Assembly: GCF_026151205.1 (NCBI RefSeq) | Contig: NC_087078.1 | Span: 1-64,000, forward strand | Direction: 5' to 3' | From: Bolinopsis microptera | Lineage: Eukaryota > Ctenophora > Tentaculata > Lobata > Bolinopsidae | DNA: 64,000 bases | Shown: positions 37,201 to 48,775 of the stretch, piece after piece | Layout: every line of letters begins with the position of its first letter | Position numbering within the stretch: position 1 is the stretch's first letter | The notes under the pieces: model-generated | What the model was told of the DNA's origin: nothing | The model's database searches: none | Seen by the model: only the letters and a program-made list of their open reading frames with translations | Made by a program: the position numbers and the translations under genes

Positions 37201-40200
37201 ATAGGTAGTACCCATTTTTATACTAAAACATGGGCCACCTACCCTGGAACATAAATCGCATACGGGGGTAAAGATTTTTAAGTCTGGATTTTAGCTGGAT
37301 TTCAGTAATTTTGGGATGGGCGTGGCTCCTGGGAGTGGCCTGAGTGGGTTGAGAGGTCGAAACTTGGTTTTTATGATGGTTTGGGATAGGCAGTACCCAT
37401 TTTTATACTAAAACATGGGCCACCTACCCCGGAACATAAATCGCATACGGGGGTAAAGATTTTAAAGTCTGGATTTTAGCTGGATTTCAGTAATTTTGGG
37501 ATGGGCGTGGCTCCTGGGAGTGGCGTGAGTGGTTTAAGAGGTCGAAACTTGGTTTTTTTGATGTTTCGGGATAGGTAGTACCCATTTTTATACTAAAACA
37601 TGGGCCACCTACCCTGGAACATAAATCGCATACGGGGGTAAAGATTCTCAGTCTGAATTTGTATGGGATTTGAGCTGGATATGAGCTATTTTGGGATGGG
37701 CGTGGCTCCTGGGAGTGGCGTGAGTGGTTTAAGAGGTCGAAACTTGGTTTTTTTTGATGTTTCGGGATAGGTAGTACCCATTTTTATACTAAAACATGGG
37801 CCACCTACCCTGGAACATAAATCGCATACGGGGGTAAAGATTTTTAAGTCTGGATTTTAGCTGGATTTCAGTAATTTTGGGATGGGCGTGGCTCCTGGGA
37901 GTGGCCTGAGTGGGTTGAGAGGTCGAAACTTGGTTTTTATGATGGTTTGGGATAGGCAGTACCCATTTTTATACTAGAACATGGGCCACCTTCCCCGGAA
38001 CATAAATTGCATACGGGGGTAAAGATTCTCAGTCTGAATTTGTATAGGATTTCAGCTGGATTTCAGCTATTTTGGGATGGGCGTGGCTCCTGGGAGTGGC
38101 CTGAGTGGTTTGAGAGGTCGAAACTTCGTTTTTATGATGGTTTGGGATAGGCAGTACCCATTTTTATACTAAAACATGGGCCACCTACCCCGGAACATAA
38201 ATCGCATACGGGGGTAAAGATTCTCAGTCTGAATTTGTATGGGATTTGAGCTGGATTTGAGCTATTTTAGGATGGGCGTGGCTCCTGGGAGTGGCCTGAG
38301 TGGTTTGAGAGGTCGAAACTTGGTTTTTATGATGTTTCGGGATAGGTAGTACCCATTTTTATACTAAAACATGGGCCACCTACCCCGGAACATAAATCGC
38401 ATACGGGGGTAAAGATTCTCAGTCTGAATTTGTATAGGATTTCAGCTGGATTTCAGCTATTTTGGGATGGGCGTGGCTCCTGGGAGTGGCCTGAGTGGTT
38501 TGAGAGGTCGAAACTTGGTTTTTATGATGGTTTGGGATAGGCAGTACCCATTTTTATACTAAAACATGGGCCACCTACCCCGGAACATAAATCGCATACG
38601 GGGGTAAAGATTTTAAAGTCTGGATTTTAGCTGGATTTCAGTAATTTTGGGATGGGCGTGGCTCCTGGGAGTGGCCTGAGTGGTTTGAGAGGTCGAAACT
38701 TGGTTTTTATGATGGTTTGGGATAGGTTGTACCCATTTTTATACCAAAATATGGGCCACCTACCCCGGAACATAAATTGCATACGGGGGTAAAGATTCTC
38801 AGTCTGAATTTGTATGGGATTTGACCAGGATTTCAGCTATTTTGTGATGGGCGTGGCCCCTGGGAGTGGCCTGAGTGGTTTGAGAGGTCGAAACTTGGTT
38901 TTTCTGATGGTTTGGGATAGGTAGTACCCATTTTTATAGTAAAACATGGGCCACCTACCCTGGAACATAAATCGCATACGGGGGTAAAGATTTTTAAGTC
39001 TGGATTTTAGCTGGATTTCAGTAATTTTGGGATGGGCGTGGCTCCTGGGAGTGGTTTGAGTGGGTTGAGAGGTCGAAACTTGGTTTTTATGATGGTTTGG
39101 GATAGGCAGTACCCATTTTTATACTAGAACATGGGCCACCTACCCTGGAACATAAATCGCATACGGGGGTAAAGATTCTCAGTCTGAATTTGTATAGGAT
39201 TTCAGCTGGATTTCAGCTATTTTGGGATGGGCGTGGCTCCTGGGAGTGGCCTGAGTGGTTTGAGAGGTCGAAACTTGGTTTTTATGATGGTTTGGGATAG
39301 GCAGTACCCATTTTTATACTAAAACATGGGCCACCTACCCCGGAACATAAATCGCATACGGGGGTAAAGATTTTAAAGTCTGGATTTTAGCTGGATTTCA
39401 GTAATTTTGGGATGGGCGTGGCTCCTTGGAGTGGCCTGAGTGGGTTGAGAGGTCGAAACTTGGTTTTTATGATGTTTTGGGATAGGTAGTACCCATTTTT
39501 ATACTAAAACATGGGCCACCTACCCTGGAACATAAATCGCATACGGGGGTAAAGATTCTCAGTCTGAATTTGTATAGGATTTCAGCTGGATTTCAGCTAT
39601 TTTGGGATGGGCGTGGCTCCTGGGAGTGGCCTGAGTGGTTTGAGAGGTCGAAACTTGGTTTTATGATGGTTTGGGATAGGCAGTACCCATTTTTATACTA
39701 AAACATGGGCCACCTACCCCGGAACATTAATCGCATACGGGGGTAAAGATTTTAAAGTCTGGATTTTAGCTGGATTTCAGTAATTTTGGGATGGGCGTGG
39801 CTCCTTGGAGTGGCCTGAGTGGGTTGAGAGGTCGAAACTTGGTTTTTATGATGGTTTGGGATAGGCAGTACCCATTTTTATACTAGAACATGGGCCACCT
39901 ACCCCGGAACATAAATCGCATACGGGGGTAAAGATTCTCAGTCTGAATTTGTATGGGATTTGAGCTGGATTTGAGCTATTTTGGGATGGGCGTGGCTCCT
40001 GGGAGTGGCCTGAGTGGTTTGAGAGGTCGAAACTTGGTTTTTATGATGGTTTGGGATAGGTAGTACCCATTTTTATACTAAAACATGGGCCACCTACCCC
40101 GGAACATAAATCGCATACGGGGGTAAAGATTCTTAGTCTGGATTTTTATGTATGGGATTTGACCTGGATTTCAGCTATTTTGGGTTATGTGTGGCCCCTG

Positions 40201-40330
40201 GGAGTGGCCTGAGTGGGTTGAGAGAACAAAACTTGGTTTTTATGATGGTTTGGGATAGGTACTAGCTATTCAACCACTAAAACATCTGTCTACTACCCCG
40301 GAACACAAATCACATACAGGGCCGAGTAAA
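28271..40330 (-). repeat. Right satellite array with higher-order repeats
   Basis: The same satellite in reverse orientation, about 62 monomers and mostly clean. A diagnostic variant (TTGTACCCATTTTTATACCA) recurs at 29143, 30481, 31826, 33174, 34715, 36254 and 38730. That gives spacings of 1338, 1345, 1348, 1541, 1539 and 2476 bp, i.e. 7-mer then 8-mer higher-order units. The 255-bp stretches at 34456 and 35995 encode the same 84-residue chance frame and appear identical. No gene is present. Confidence 0.95.
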
Positions 40331-40597
40331 GATTTTTGACTTGAATTATAGTTTTTCTGGGGTCGGTGCGGCCCTTGGATGTGGTTCCAAGTTGGGTTCA
40401 AGGTGTTATTTAGTTATTCATATCATAGTGTCTATAAATATACGAGCAGTTTATTTTGACTTTTGAAGGGTTACCGTCATAAATTCTACAAATATAATTA
40501 TTTAAACGTACGTGCGGCGCGCAAATCGCATACAAAATCGCATACACATTTCAGGGAAACGTCTTCTGGGGGACTTTGGTTAGAGCAAGATTATAAA

Positions 40598-42215
40598 AAG
40601 CGGTGCACCTTGTAGCGCGATGCGTTACTGTGCCGCGCCGCGCACTCAATGAGGCTTCTCGCAGCTACTGTGCCGCGCCGCGCTGCCATGAATTGACATC
40701 GTCAATTAACGGTGCACCATGCACGCTGCTTCGATTTCGTTGTAGGTTTACAACCTACCAGTACCAGGACGCGCGCCGAGTTGGCAGTTGGACTCGTCGA
40801 CGGTCCTGTTCCAATATATGGAACAGATATTTTACGAGTATCACCCGTTAACGATTTCGAAGAAATTTAGAAGAGTTATATCATCCGTCAAGCATTATTA
40901 TGCTTTTTTCGATAGCTACGCGCCGGCCGAGATAGTAGGGGGTGCACCATAAAAATAAACTTGCTCGGATTTTAAAAATTTTTGTTCCATTGTTTTCTAG
41001 AGACTGTGAGAATTTTACAGTACCAAATTTGTCATACCTTTTTGGAAAGATCAGTGAGTTTCGCCTAGGTGCCATATTTGATGGTGCGCGGCTTTTGGAG
41101 CAAAATTAGCTGTAAAAGTTGCGTAATTTTACTAAATTTGACCAAATTCGTTGATTTTTGTCGTATTATTTGGATTTATGTTCAGTTCCTTGAATGAGAT
41201 CATTCTGAAAATTGGCGACGACCTTCCAATAGGGCTTTCACAACTGTCCGAAAAATTTGGTGGATATCGGAGTTGATATAGTGATCAAAATGGGGCAAAA
41301 TACGCTGCTTTTAGCTGTAACATAATGTCTGATGGTTGGATATGCTTTAAACTTTTCGGACACTTTCCTTGTAAGTCTATGAGTTAGCTTACCAATTTTT
41401 GTTGCAATCGGAGGTCGGGAAGGATACTTAATATCTATTTGTTTGAAGAAAATTGTGCTGGCCGAAATTAGCGCTTAAAAACCATCTTACAGTCGGCACG
41501 CGCGGCTCACTGTCGATGGCGCACTACCTAGAGATAGGGCCATGCAACGCTGGCAAATCCAAAACCCGACATTCGAAGTCAAGCGCTCCCACTAAATCGC
41601 TCGCCCAAATTTTACGAAAATTCTCGTGAAAAGGCTCTTATAAAGGTAAAAAAGTAATCATGTTCAATGTTCGGTGTATTTTTGATTCACGATGTCCAGA
41701 TGTCAATCCTTCGTATTTCGCCGATTTGTTAATTGACGATGTCAATTCATGGCAGCTCGGCGCGGCACAGTAGCGCATCTCGCCGATCTAGCTGTGAGAA
41801 GCCTCATTGAGTGCGCGGCGCGGCACAGTAACGCATCGCGCTACAAGCCGATTTGCATCTGTGGTACTGGTTGCGAGAAGCATTATTGGATGCGCGGCCC
41901 AGTAGCGCATCGCGCTACAAGGTGTATTTTTGGACGCTGATTCCGAATCTCTCTCTCTCTGTTCTGGTCAACGGTTTCTGGCCTCTTACATAAAGATGGA
42001 GGCCTTCTCACCGTGCCCACAGAAATAATTCCGAATCACCCCCACTATGACGTGGGGTAAAAATGCTTCCCTGGAAAGTTATGGGCAAAAAATTGTTTTG
42101 GTCACGTGACAGGCTATTAACGGGTTATACTCGTAAAATATCTGTTCCATATATTGGACCGTCGACGAGTACAACTCGGCGCGCGTCCTGGTAGGTTGTA
42201 AACCTACAAGACAGG
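40598..42215. repeat. Fold-back region with two inverted pairs
   Basis: The segment TTGTAGCGCGATGCG...TTGACATCGTCAATTAAC (40598-40706) recurs inverted at 41728-41925. The segment with TAGGTTTACAACCTACCAG and TTCCAATATATGGAACAG (40740-40860) recurs inverted at 42120-42215. The order (A B C D / B' A' D' C') shows two separate inverted pairs, not one palindrome. The centre (40.9-41.7 kb) has no recognisable gene. Confidence 0.75.
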
Positions 42216-42251
42216 CTAGTAAAACTTAAAAGACGAATGTGATTGTATAGG

Positions 42252-42309
42252 GCTTGGGTTAGGGTTGTGGATGGCTTTGGGGTTGTGGTTAGGGTTGGGA
42301 TTAGGGTTT
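42252..42309 (+). repeat. Interstitial telomere-like TTAGGG stretch
   Basis: Three TTAGGG hexamers in a G/T-rich 58-bp segment with interspersed GGGGTTGTGG. It is degenerate and short, next to the fold-back region. Confidence 0.5.
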
Positions 42310-42732
42310 ATTTTCGGCTGCAAAGCCATACAAAACCATACAAAACAAGGTCACGTGATAATTTTTGGGCGAACGAATAACAAATAAGTAAGAGCCGAAG
42401 TCACGACGATTCAGAAGTTCCTGAATAGAGCATAGGTGGTCTATGTTAAAATGTTGTTTCCCGTTGAACATCACGAGCTCAATATTATATATTAATGATT
42501 TGAACGTCTCAATTTGTAGCAATTACACTGAACCTGACCATTGATGACGGGTACATCAGGGTGTCATAATTATTGAATATCAGTGAGAACACAGGAAAAC
42601 GCTAGTCTATTGCTCAACAAACAGTAAAAATTTAAGAAACTAGTTGAAAATAAGAGTAATAATTTATCGGGGAAAATGTCTGAAAATGGTGCTTTGAGAG
42701 TACGCAATGGGAGTTAATTCCCAATTCCACTG

Positions 42733-42866
42733 CTGAGGTGTGACCACATATTTTGACATGTGCGCGGCTCAAAAACGTGCAAGGGCTGATGAGTCGCGCA
42801 TCACCACATACTACGAGTCCCTTTTGACGCCGTTCTTTCGTCAAAATATCCGGTCACACCGAGGTG
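42733..42866. mobile_element. Small MITE-like inverted repeat
   Basis: CTGAGGTGTGACCACATATTTTGAC at the left matches the inverted right end at roughly 20 of 25 positions, giving an element of about 130 bp without coding capacity. Confidence 0.5.
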
Positions 42867-42966
42867 ACGAGAAGTTAATCAAAGTAGCATTTTCAGAGCA
42901 CATACCAGGTGGGTAAGTGGTTGTTTCACTTGACTGCATAATTCAACAATTAAAGGTAAACATAAT

Positions 42967-43113
42967 GGGGTCGTTCACATATTTCATAATCCCCCTCCCC
43001 CCTTCTTAATCAGTATTACACATAGTTATTGTGTAAAAATTACACTAGCGTAATCATTTGGAAACCCCCCCCCCCCCCCCCCTCGGCTGATTACGTAATA
43101 TGTGAACGTCCCC
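42967..43113. mobile_element. MITE with GGGGTCGTTCACATATT termini
   Basis: The left end GGGGTCGTTCACATATT and the inverted right end (AATATGTGAACGTCCCC) enclose about 147 bp that includes an 18-C homopolymer. GGGG(A/T)CGTTCAC-type termini with a TACGTAAT-like inner part are typical of invertebrate MITEs. Confidence 0.7.
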
Positions 43114-43236
43114 TTATAATGGAAAATAATATACATATTTAGTTTTACAAATTGTAAGGTTTTCTGTATACAGTATACCTATCTCCCAAGATTCTTTTAA
43201 TTACACTGACTGTCCCACGTAACCCTAACTAGAAAA

Positions 43237-43292
43237 GGAGGTGACGTCACGTGAGGAGGTGACGTCACGTGGGGAGGTGACGTCACGTGACG
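43237..43292. promoter_or_regulatory. Three tandem CRE/E-box composite sites
   Basis: An 18-bp unit GGAGGTGACGTCACGTG(A/G) is repeated three times. Each contains the palindromic CRE TGACGTCA (43242, 43260, 43278) overlapping the E-box CACGTG. Spacing is one site per 18 bp. It lies about 0.8 kb downstream of the HMG gene end, so its target gene is unclear. Confidence 0.55.
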
Positions 43293-44089
43293 GATGGCAC
43301 TGACACGTAGTACAAGAAAAATAAATATTTAAAAAATTATATGCAGTATCACTTACAACATTATGTAATCTGTTGACTGTTCAGGAGCTTTCTGATAACA
43401 CTCGCTGGTTTCAAGATAAACAGCCTTAAGAGCGATTGCGGGCTTGTTTAATGGCTGTTTACTTCAAAACTCAGCTCAAGTCCATGGCGAGGAAGATAGC
43501 CCGTAACTATGGTAACATGAATATCTTGATACATAAAAACACTGATCAATCAACGCAAGATACCTTGTGATAAACTGAAACACCCGTTAGCCCGGCAAGT
43601 ATTGTTAGTTTTAATGTTTAAATCAAATGTTCTACAACCTTACAAGTCACCTAACAAAAATCAATTTAATTTAGATCCACTCCGCAAGCATTCTCCACTC
43701 CATACCATATAACCATTGTCCAATCAGCATGAGGGATTGCTCATCTGTGAAGATTAGTTCAGCTAGACAAAATCACAAAAACCACGATAAGTAGAAGCAG
43801 TGACCGAAATAGTGGACACGTGATTAAAAAGTGGACATGTAACTCCGGATCTCAGCCCCTTCTGATCACCCTGCTTTAAATCAACATGTGCGATCGAAAT
43901 TATAGTTATATAATTATGAATATATATGAATATTTATATAGCGACAGTCCGCTTAATTGGGTGTTAATTTATGTATTAAACATAATTTATGTAATAAACA
44001 TATCATTGTTATTATCATTTGGTTAAAAATGTTTTTGTCTCTGAGTATGTATTAAGTGTGTTAGGAGGAAGGTTTTGTCGGGGGACGTA
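43293..44089. other. Intergenic DNA 3' of the HMG gene
   Basis: No gene is seen. It is AT-rich and would include the 3' UTR of the minus-strand HMG gene; TTTATT-type complements of a poly(A) signal occur, but none is singled out. Confidence 0.35.
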
Positions 44090-47000
44090 TTATTTTCCGT
44101 TCATCATCATCATTTTATTCATTCTGAAGGCTTCCAGTTCCTGCGTGTATCGGACTTTATCGTCGTCAGCCATCTTTTGGTAGGGCGCTCTCTCGGCTTC
44201 CCCCATCTTCTGCCATCTTTCTCCTGAGATTATACATACTGATTAGTTATAAGAATACTGATTAGTTTATAATAATGGGAATAATTCAGGTTTTGAAACT
44301 TAGTAAACTCGATCCGGAGAAATTTATGGAGAAATGTTCGACATATTGATGATAACATGGAAAATGTCGCCCTCATGGAAACTGGAAAGTGGTAATTAGA
44401 TAATTAGATAATATAATGAATTTAATAAAAAAATAATAATTTAACAAACCGAGTATTTTAGCAACAGCTCCAACTCTCAGCTCAGGGTGATCCTTGGTGA
44501 TTTCGTGTCTTGTCAGGTTCGAAAAGAACATGAATCCAGTTCTGAAGTGATAGCTCAGATCAGATCAGAGTTCAGACGCTATTCTCATTTCACACTTATT
44601 TCATTCAGACTTTTTAACAAATTTTGGACAGTCATTACTGTTGTAATTTTTATACATATTGTAATTTTTATTTTCATTATCTTAAGAATTTATTTAAGGC
44701 TAAAGTCATTCATCAGCTAATAAATTTAATTATTCAGTAAGGTAATAATATAATTATAAATGACAATCCAACATAAAATTAAATAACAAACATATTACGA
44801 CTTGTCCATAGTATGAGCTTAAATTGATCTGTGCCATCAGTGTTTAAGATATTATGTAGTATTTTAAAATTTTCGAAACGTCAAGTTGATAACATATGTC
44901 CTAAAACAAGTTTTCCTTTCTCAATAGTCCTTGTTTCAGTCTGCGGTGAAGTTTCCAAGTTAAGTTTCCAAGTTAAGTTTCCAAGTTAAGTTTCCAAGTT
45001 AAGTTTCCGCGCAGTCCGTTGCTGAGCAGACTTGCTCATTGCAAGTGCAGCAGCCACTGTAGCTGCTGCTCCCTTAAAACGTGTTCTGGCGGACATTGGT
45101 AAGGAGGGAGGCGGCACTTTCTGACACTTAGTAGCCGCTACAACCATCCTCCAGACGAACTCCCGCAGTTTCTTATCCAGGAAAAGGTAAACAGGAAGGT
45201 TATACCAGCAGCCTACAGAGACGAATCTAGCAGCAAGATGTCTTACAACCCTACCAGGAACTATTGTAGAGGTGGAGGAGACCAATATTACCGCACCGTA
45301 CGGAAAGTAACAGAAAATGAAACCGCTGGTAACGAATATGGTGGTTTTAAGACGAATGGTTGGTTTGACTGAGTTGACAATAACATGGGCCAAGAGAGCG
45401 GTGTTAGTACACATTGTGATTATACAAGGTATTATAATGATAGTCAGAGCCAGGAGGGCTTTTGGGCGGGCTGATAATTGGGCCGGGTGAAGAACGTCAA
45501 CAAAATCACAGACCCCGTATTGAGCATCACCGTCCACAAACTGTATATTCAGGTGCCCAGTGACATGGAACACCATCATATAGACAGGAACCAGGATAGT
45601 AAGACTCCAGACTAAACCAGTCACAACACCTGCTATAACTCTCTCGTTAACGTCACGTGATCTAAGAGGCATGCTGCATCTGAACAGTCTGTAGATGGAG
45701 AAACTCATGATGAGGAGGATGCTGGCAACCGCAGGGCCGTGTTTTATGTAGGAGTATAGGACACACCACGTGTGGGACATGGGCCAGTGTGCTCCATGTC
45801 CACCAATGTAGGATACAGATAGAGTCGAGGGGATGAAGAGGGCGGAGATCAGATCAACTACTGCTAAGTTCTTCATTATCGTTACACTGACCAGGTCAAG
45901 TTGAATGGCTCGTGGGTAGGTGAACATAGTGTAGAGAAGGAGAATGTTGCCCGTAATACCAAGAAGAGAGCTTGTTCCTTCCCATATCCCGTACAGAGCG
46001 AACTCGGTTATTCGTGAAGTTGAAACGTTCATTTCCTTGGCACGATCAGGGTTATATTGATAACGAGTCCGAAGTATTTATGCAAATAATTAACATCACG
46101 ACTTAATATAACCACACAGATAAACTGCCCGGAAAGACATAAATCAAACTGTTTAATTATTGAACGGAGATTTAGGGCAGGTTCAAATAAATAAAACCGG
46201 AGCCGTTGGTGCCCTCTAATTCTCATTGGTCGCCGTTTATTAGACTGTCGTCCATTTATTACGGTTAATTAAACTTGCACCTGATTATAATAATGTGTAG
46301 CAGACAGTAGTGGAGGCAGTGCAGTGGAGAGGCAGCCTCCAAATAGGGGATGGAGGCACTACTAGCAGTGCAGTGGAGAGGTAGCCTCCAAATAGGGGAT
46401 GGAGGCTCTACTAGCAGTGCAGTGGAGAGGTAGCCTCCAAATAGGGGATGGAGGCACTACTAGCAGTACAGTTGAGAGGTAGCCTCCAAATAGGGGATGG
46501 AGGCACTACTAGCAGTGCAGTGGAGAGGTAGCCTCCAAATAGGGGATGGAGGCACTACTAGCAGTGCAGTGGAGAGGTAGCCTCCAAATAGGGGATGGAA
46601 GCACTACTAGCAGTGCAGTGGAGAGGCAGCCTCCAAATAGGGGATGGAGGCACTACTAGCAGTGCAGTGGAGAGGTAGCCTCCAAATAGGGGATGGAGGC
46701 ACTACTAGCAGTGCAGTGGAGAGGTAGCCTCCAAATAGGGGATGGAAGCACTACTAGCAGTGCAGTGGAGAGGCAGCCTCCAAATAGGGGATGGATGTAA
46801 CTCTGTATTTCCTAATTAGATGACACAGATTTGTGCATGTTAAACCGGAGAAAGGCTTCATAAGTTGGAGACTTGATTTTAACAGCAGGCTAGAGATGTG
46901 CCAAATTCTTGCATGTTATTTTATTCAACATAAGCTTCCTACTGTGCTATGTGCGCACCAAATGAAATTAGTGACTATTGACTACAGCTTTATAAATGCT

Positions 47001-48598
47001 ATTAGAAATTGAGAACAGCAAGTAATGTTGACTAGACAAATCGGCAATTGTTTTATCTTCCATCCTCAGACAATTCAAATAAGTTTACCGAATAATTTGG
47101 CTATATTCGTAGTTAAAATAAGTATTTGCATGTCCCTAACCAGGCCGAGAAAGTATAATGTTTGGTAAAATAAGGGCTCGGAAAAGGCAGCACTAAGGGC
47201 GTTGAAACATATCAGTTTATAAAGACCACATTGAAAATTGGACAGTAATTAAATTCTCAAAGTAAATTTGTTTACGGTGTGAAGACACATTAAATCCCCA
47301 TTACAATGGCGCATCTGTGCAGTAACTCTTTTAATTGAAATTGTAACAGTAACTGTATGATGGAATTACAACTGCACTGCCACGATGCCTGCTGGCTGTC
47401 GAGGGAAATGTTTGGATTCATATCCGGGAAGTTATTTAGATTTTAGAAGGGATGATATTAACGAATCACCTTAATTAAGTTAATTCTTAGGGCCAACATT
47501 TTAGAAGCAGCTGTCGAGGCAGAGGATAAAGGAATGTTCTGGTATAAAGCAATAAAATTAGTGATAAGATGATGAAAGATTTCTGTTTGTTTTCTAATAA
47601 CCAGTATTTGAATAGTAATTAACTAATAATACCAGATTTATCTCCACACCTTGGTTACAATATATCATATGGTATTTTACTGCTAGACTGGAACATCCAA
47701 TAAAGTACAAAGGACTAAATGATCTTTACCTAAACCTCTTCAGTTTCTAAATAAGTACGAGCATTTTATATCGCGAGATACAGAATATTGAAAAACTTAC
47801 GTAGCACGTTTCGGTTCACCGGGCTCCTTGACTCTTTTCCTCTTCTTCTTTTTACCGTTAGCAAATTCAGGAGCAGGCACATATCTGGACATTTCATCTT
47901 CAAATCTTACACCGTCTTTTTCAGCCTCCAATACGTATGGAATCTTCTTGTCGTCCGTCAAGGCTCCCCATGTTGCGCTTAGGTTCGTCATAAATACTGA
48001 AACGGAAAGTCACGTTATAAATTATCTGATTATGATATCAACCAGTCAGTTTAAGCAGTGATCAAAGGGACTAAAAGCTTTAAGGGGTATTACACAAAGA
48101 TCATAGAGTATGCTAGACCAATGCGCGCCGCGCACTTTACATCACGGTAACTGCTTTAATGATGTGCTTTCATTGACAAAATTTCCAAATTTCTACAAAG
48201 TACACAGTTACTACAACTTTAAAATGCTGTTTTTTACGACGCGCGGCATGGGACACACATTGTAAATGGCGGGCGAAACAACGCAGGTCAAGCAAAGAAC
48301 AAACAAGCTGGGATTTATTATGTTGCAGTTATGGTATACTTATCGAATACTTATCTTAACTGGGAATAAAAGATTTTACTGTCTTAAAAAACAAAAGAAA
48401 AGTTCTGGAATTTTCCTAGGACAAACCTCCGAGGTCAACTTTAGTCTCTGGATTCAGTCTCTTGAATTCCATCATTTGTTCGCTCCTGAAAACATCGAAG
48501 GCAGACTTTTTCTTCTTAGGCTTGTTAGGATCCTTCATAGGTTTGGCGGTTCGTTGAGGGGGAACATACGGGTAATAGCCTGAGGCGACGGAAGCCAT
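44090..48598 (-). CDS. Two-box HMGB-like chromatin protein
   Basis: The minus-strand exons are 48598-48427, 47996-47801, 44541-44450 and 44223-44090, all in phase (197 residues). The protein opens MASVASGYYPYVPPQR. HMG box A follows (DPNKPKKKKSAFDVFRSEQM, then WGALTDDKKIPYVLEAEKD), then a KKKKRKR basic linker, then HMG box B (GFMFFSNLTRHEITKDHP, then RWQKMGEAERAPYQKMADDD). It ends in a Met-rich tail. Each box is split by an intron at the same relative place, after a glycine in the mid-box LGG or ILG segment. HMGB proteins bend DNA without sequence preference. The acidic C-terminal tail of vertebrate HMGB1/2 is absent, so it may be closer to Nhp6/Nhp10-like forms. A GPCR gene lies in intron 2. 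Confidence 0.9.
44945..45008. repeat. 14-bp repeat across the GPCR stop codon
   Basis: TTTCCAAGTTAAG-type units repeat about five times from 44945 to 45008. The GPCR stop codon (TAA, minus strand) lies inside the first unit. Confidence 0.85.
44986..46032 (-). CDS. Class A (rhodopsin-like) G-protein-coupled receptor, intronless
   Basis: A 348-residue single-exon receptor in the plasma membrane. Seven hydrophobic segments can be placed. TM1 has GITGN (N29, position 1.50), TM2 has NLAVVD (D60, 2.50), and C90 is the conserved extracellular Cys. The DRY motif is replaced by YRL with the Arg kept (R115). TM6 carries FCYFPY in place of CWxP, and TM7 ends NLPVYLF in place of NPxxY. The C-terminus is basic and Ala-rich. 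The ligand cannot be inferred; departures from DRY and NPxxY are common in lineage-specific invertebrate receptor families. The gene sits within the 3.26-kb intron 2 of the HMG gene, same strand. Its reading frame runs into a 14-bp tandem repeat that supplies the last residues and the stop. Confidence 0.9.
   Translation of the reverse strand: MNVSTSRITEFALYGIWEGTSSLLGITGNILLLYTMFTYPRAIQLDLVSVTIMKNLAVVDLISALFIPSTLSVSYIGGHGAHWPMSHTWCVLYSYIKHGPAVASILLIMSFSIYRLFRCSMPLRSRDVNERVIAGVVTGLVWSLTILVPVYMMVFHVTGHLNIQFVDGDAQYGVCDFVDVLHPAQLSARPKALLALTIIIIPCIITMCTNTALLAHVIVNSVKPTIRLKTTIFVTSGFIFCYFPYGAVILVSSTSTIVPGRVVRHLAARFVSVGCWYNLPVYLFLDKKLREFVWRMVVAATKCQKVPPPSLPMSARTRFKGAAATVAAALAMSKSAQQRTARKLNLET
46313..46796. 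repeat. 49-bp minisatellite, about 10 copies
   Basis: The unit contains AGCCTCCAAATAGGGGATGG and GCACTACTAGCAGTGCAGTG. It occurs about ten times with few substitutions, upstream of the GPCR inside the HMG intron. Confidence 0.95.
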
Positions 48599-48775
48599 CG
48601 CTAAAAAGAAACTTGGTTATTGAAATCTTACTTTATTAAACCAAACTTAGGATACAGCAGAGAGGACAATTATAAAGAAAAACATCGCAATAATATCAAC
48701 CGTAAATTATTGATTATGAAAATACACAAAAACTGAAGAAATGATTAATTTCTCAATAAGAGGTTCATTATAGCT

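Larger units (their letters stand above)
19340..40706. repeat. Giant inverted-repeat block with satellite arms
   Basis: The left boundary (19340-19520) and right boundary (40515-40706) are imperfect inverted copies. Both carry GTTAATTGACGATGTCAATT, a GCGAGAAGC block, and ACGTTTCC followed by tandem TGTATGCGATTT motifs. Inside, two satellite arrays run in opposite orientation around a unique spacer. The same GTATGCGATTT motif opens every satellite monomer, suggesting that the satellite arose from the boundary sequence. No long coding region is found inside. It could be a very large non-autonomous transposon or a rearranged centromere-type block. Confidence 0.75.
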
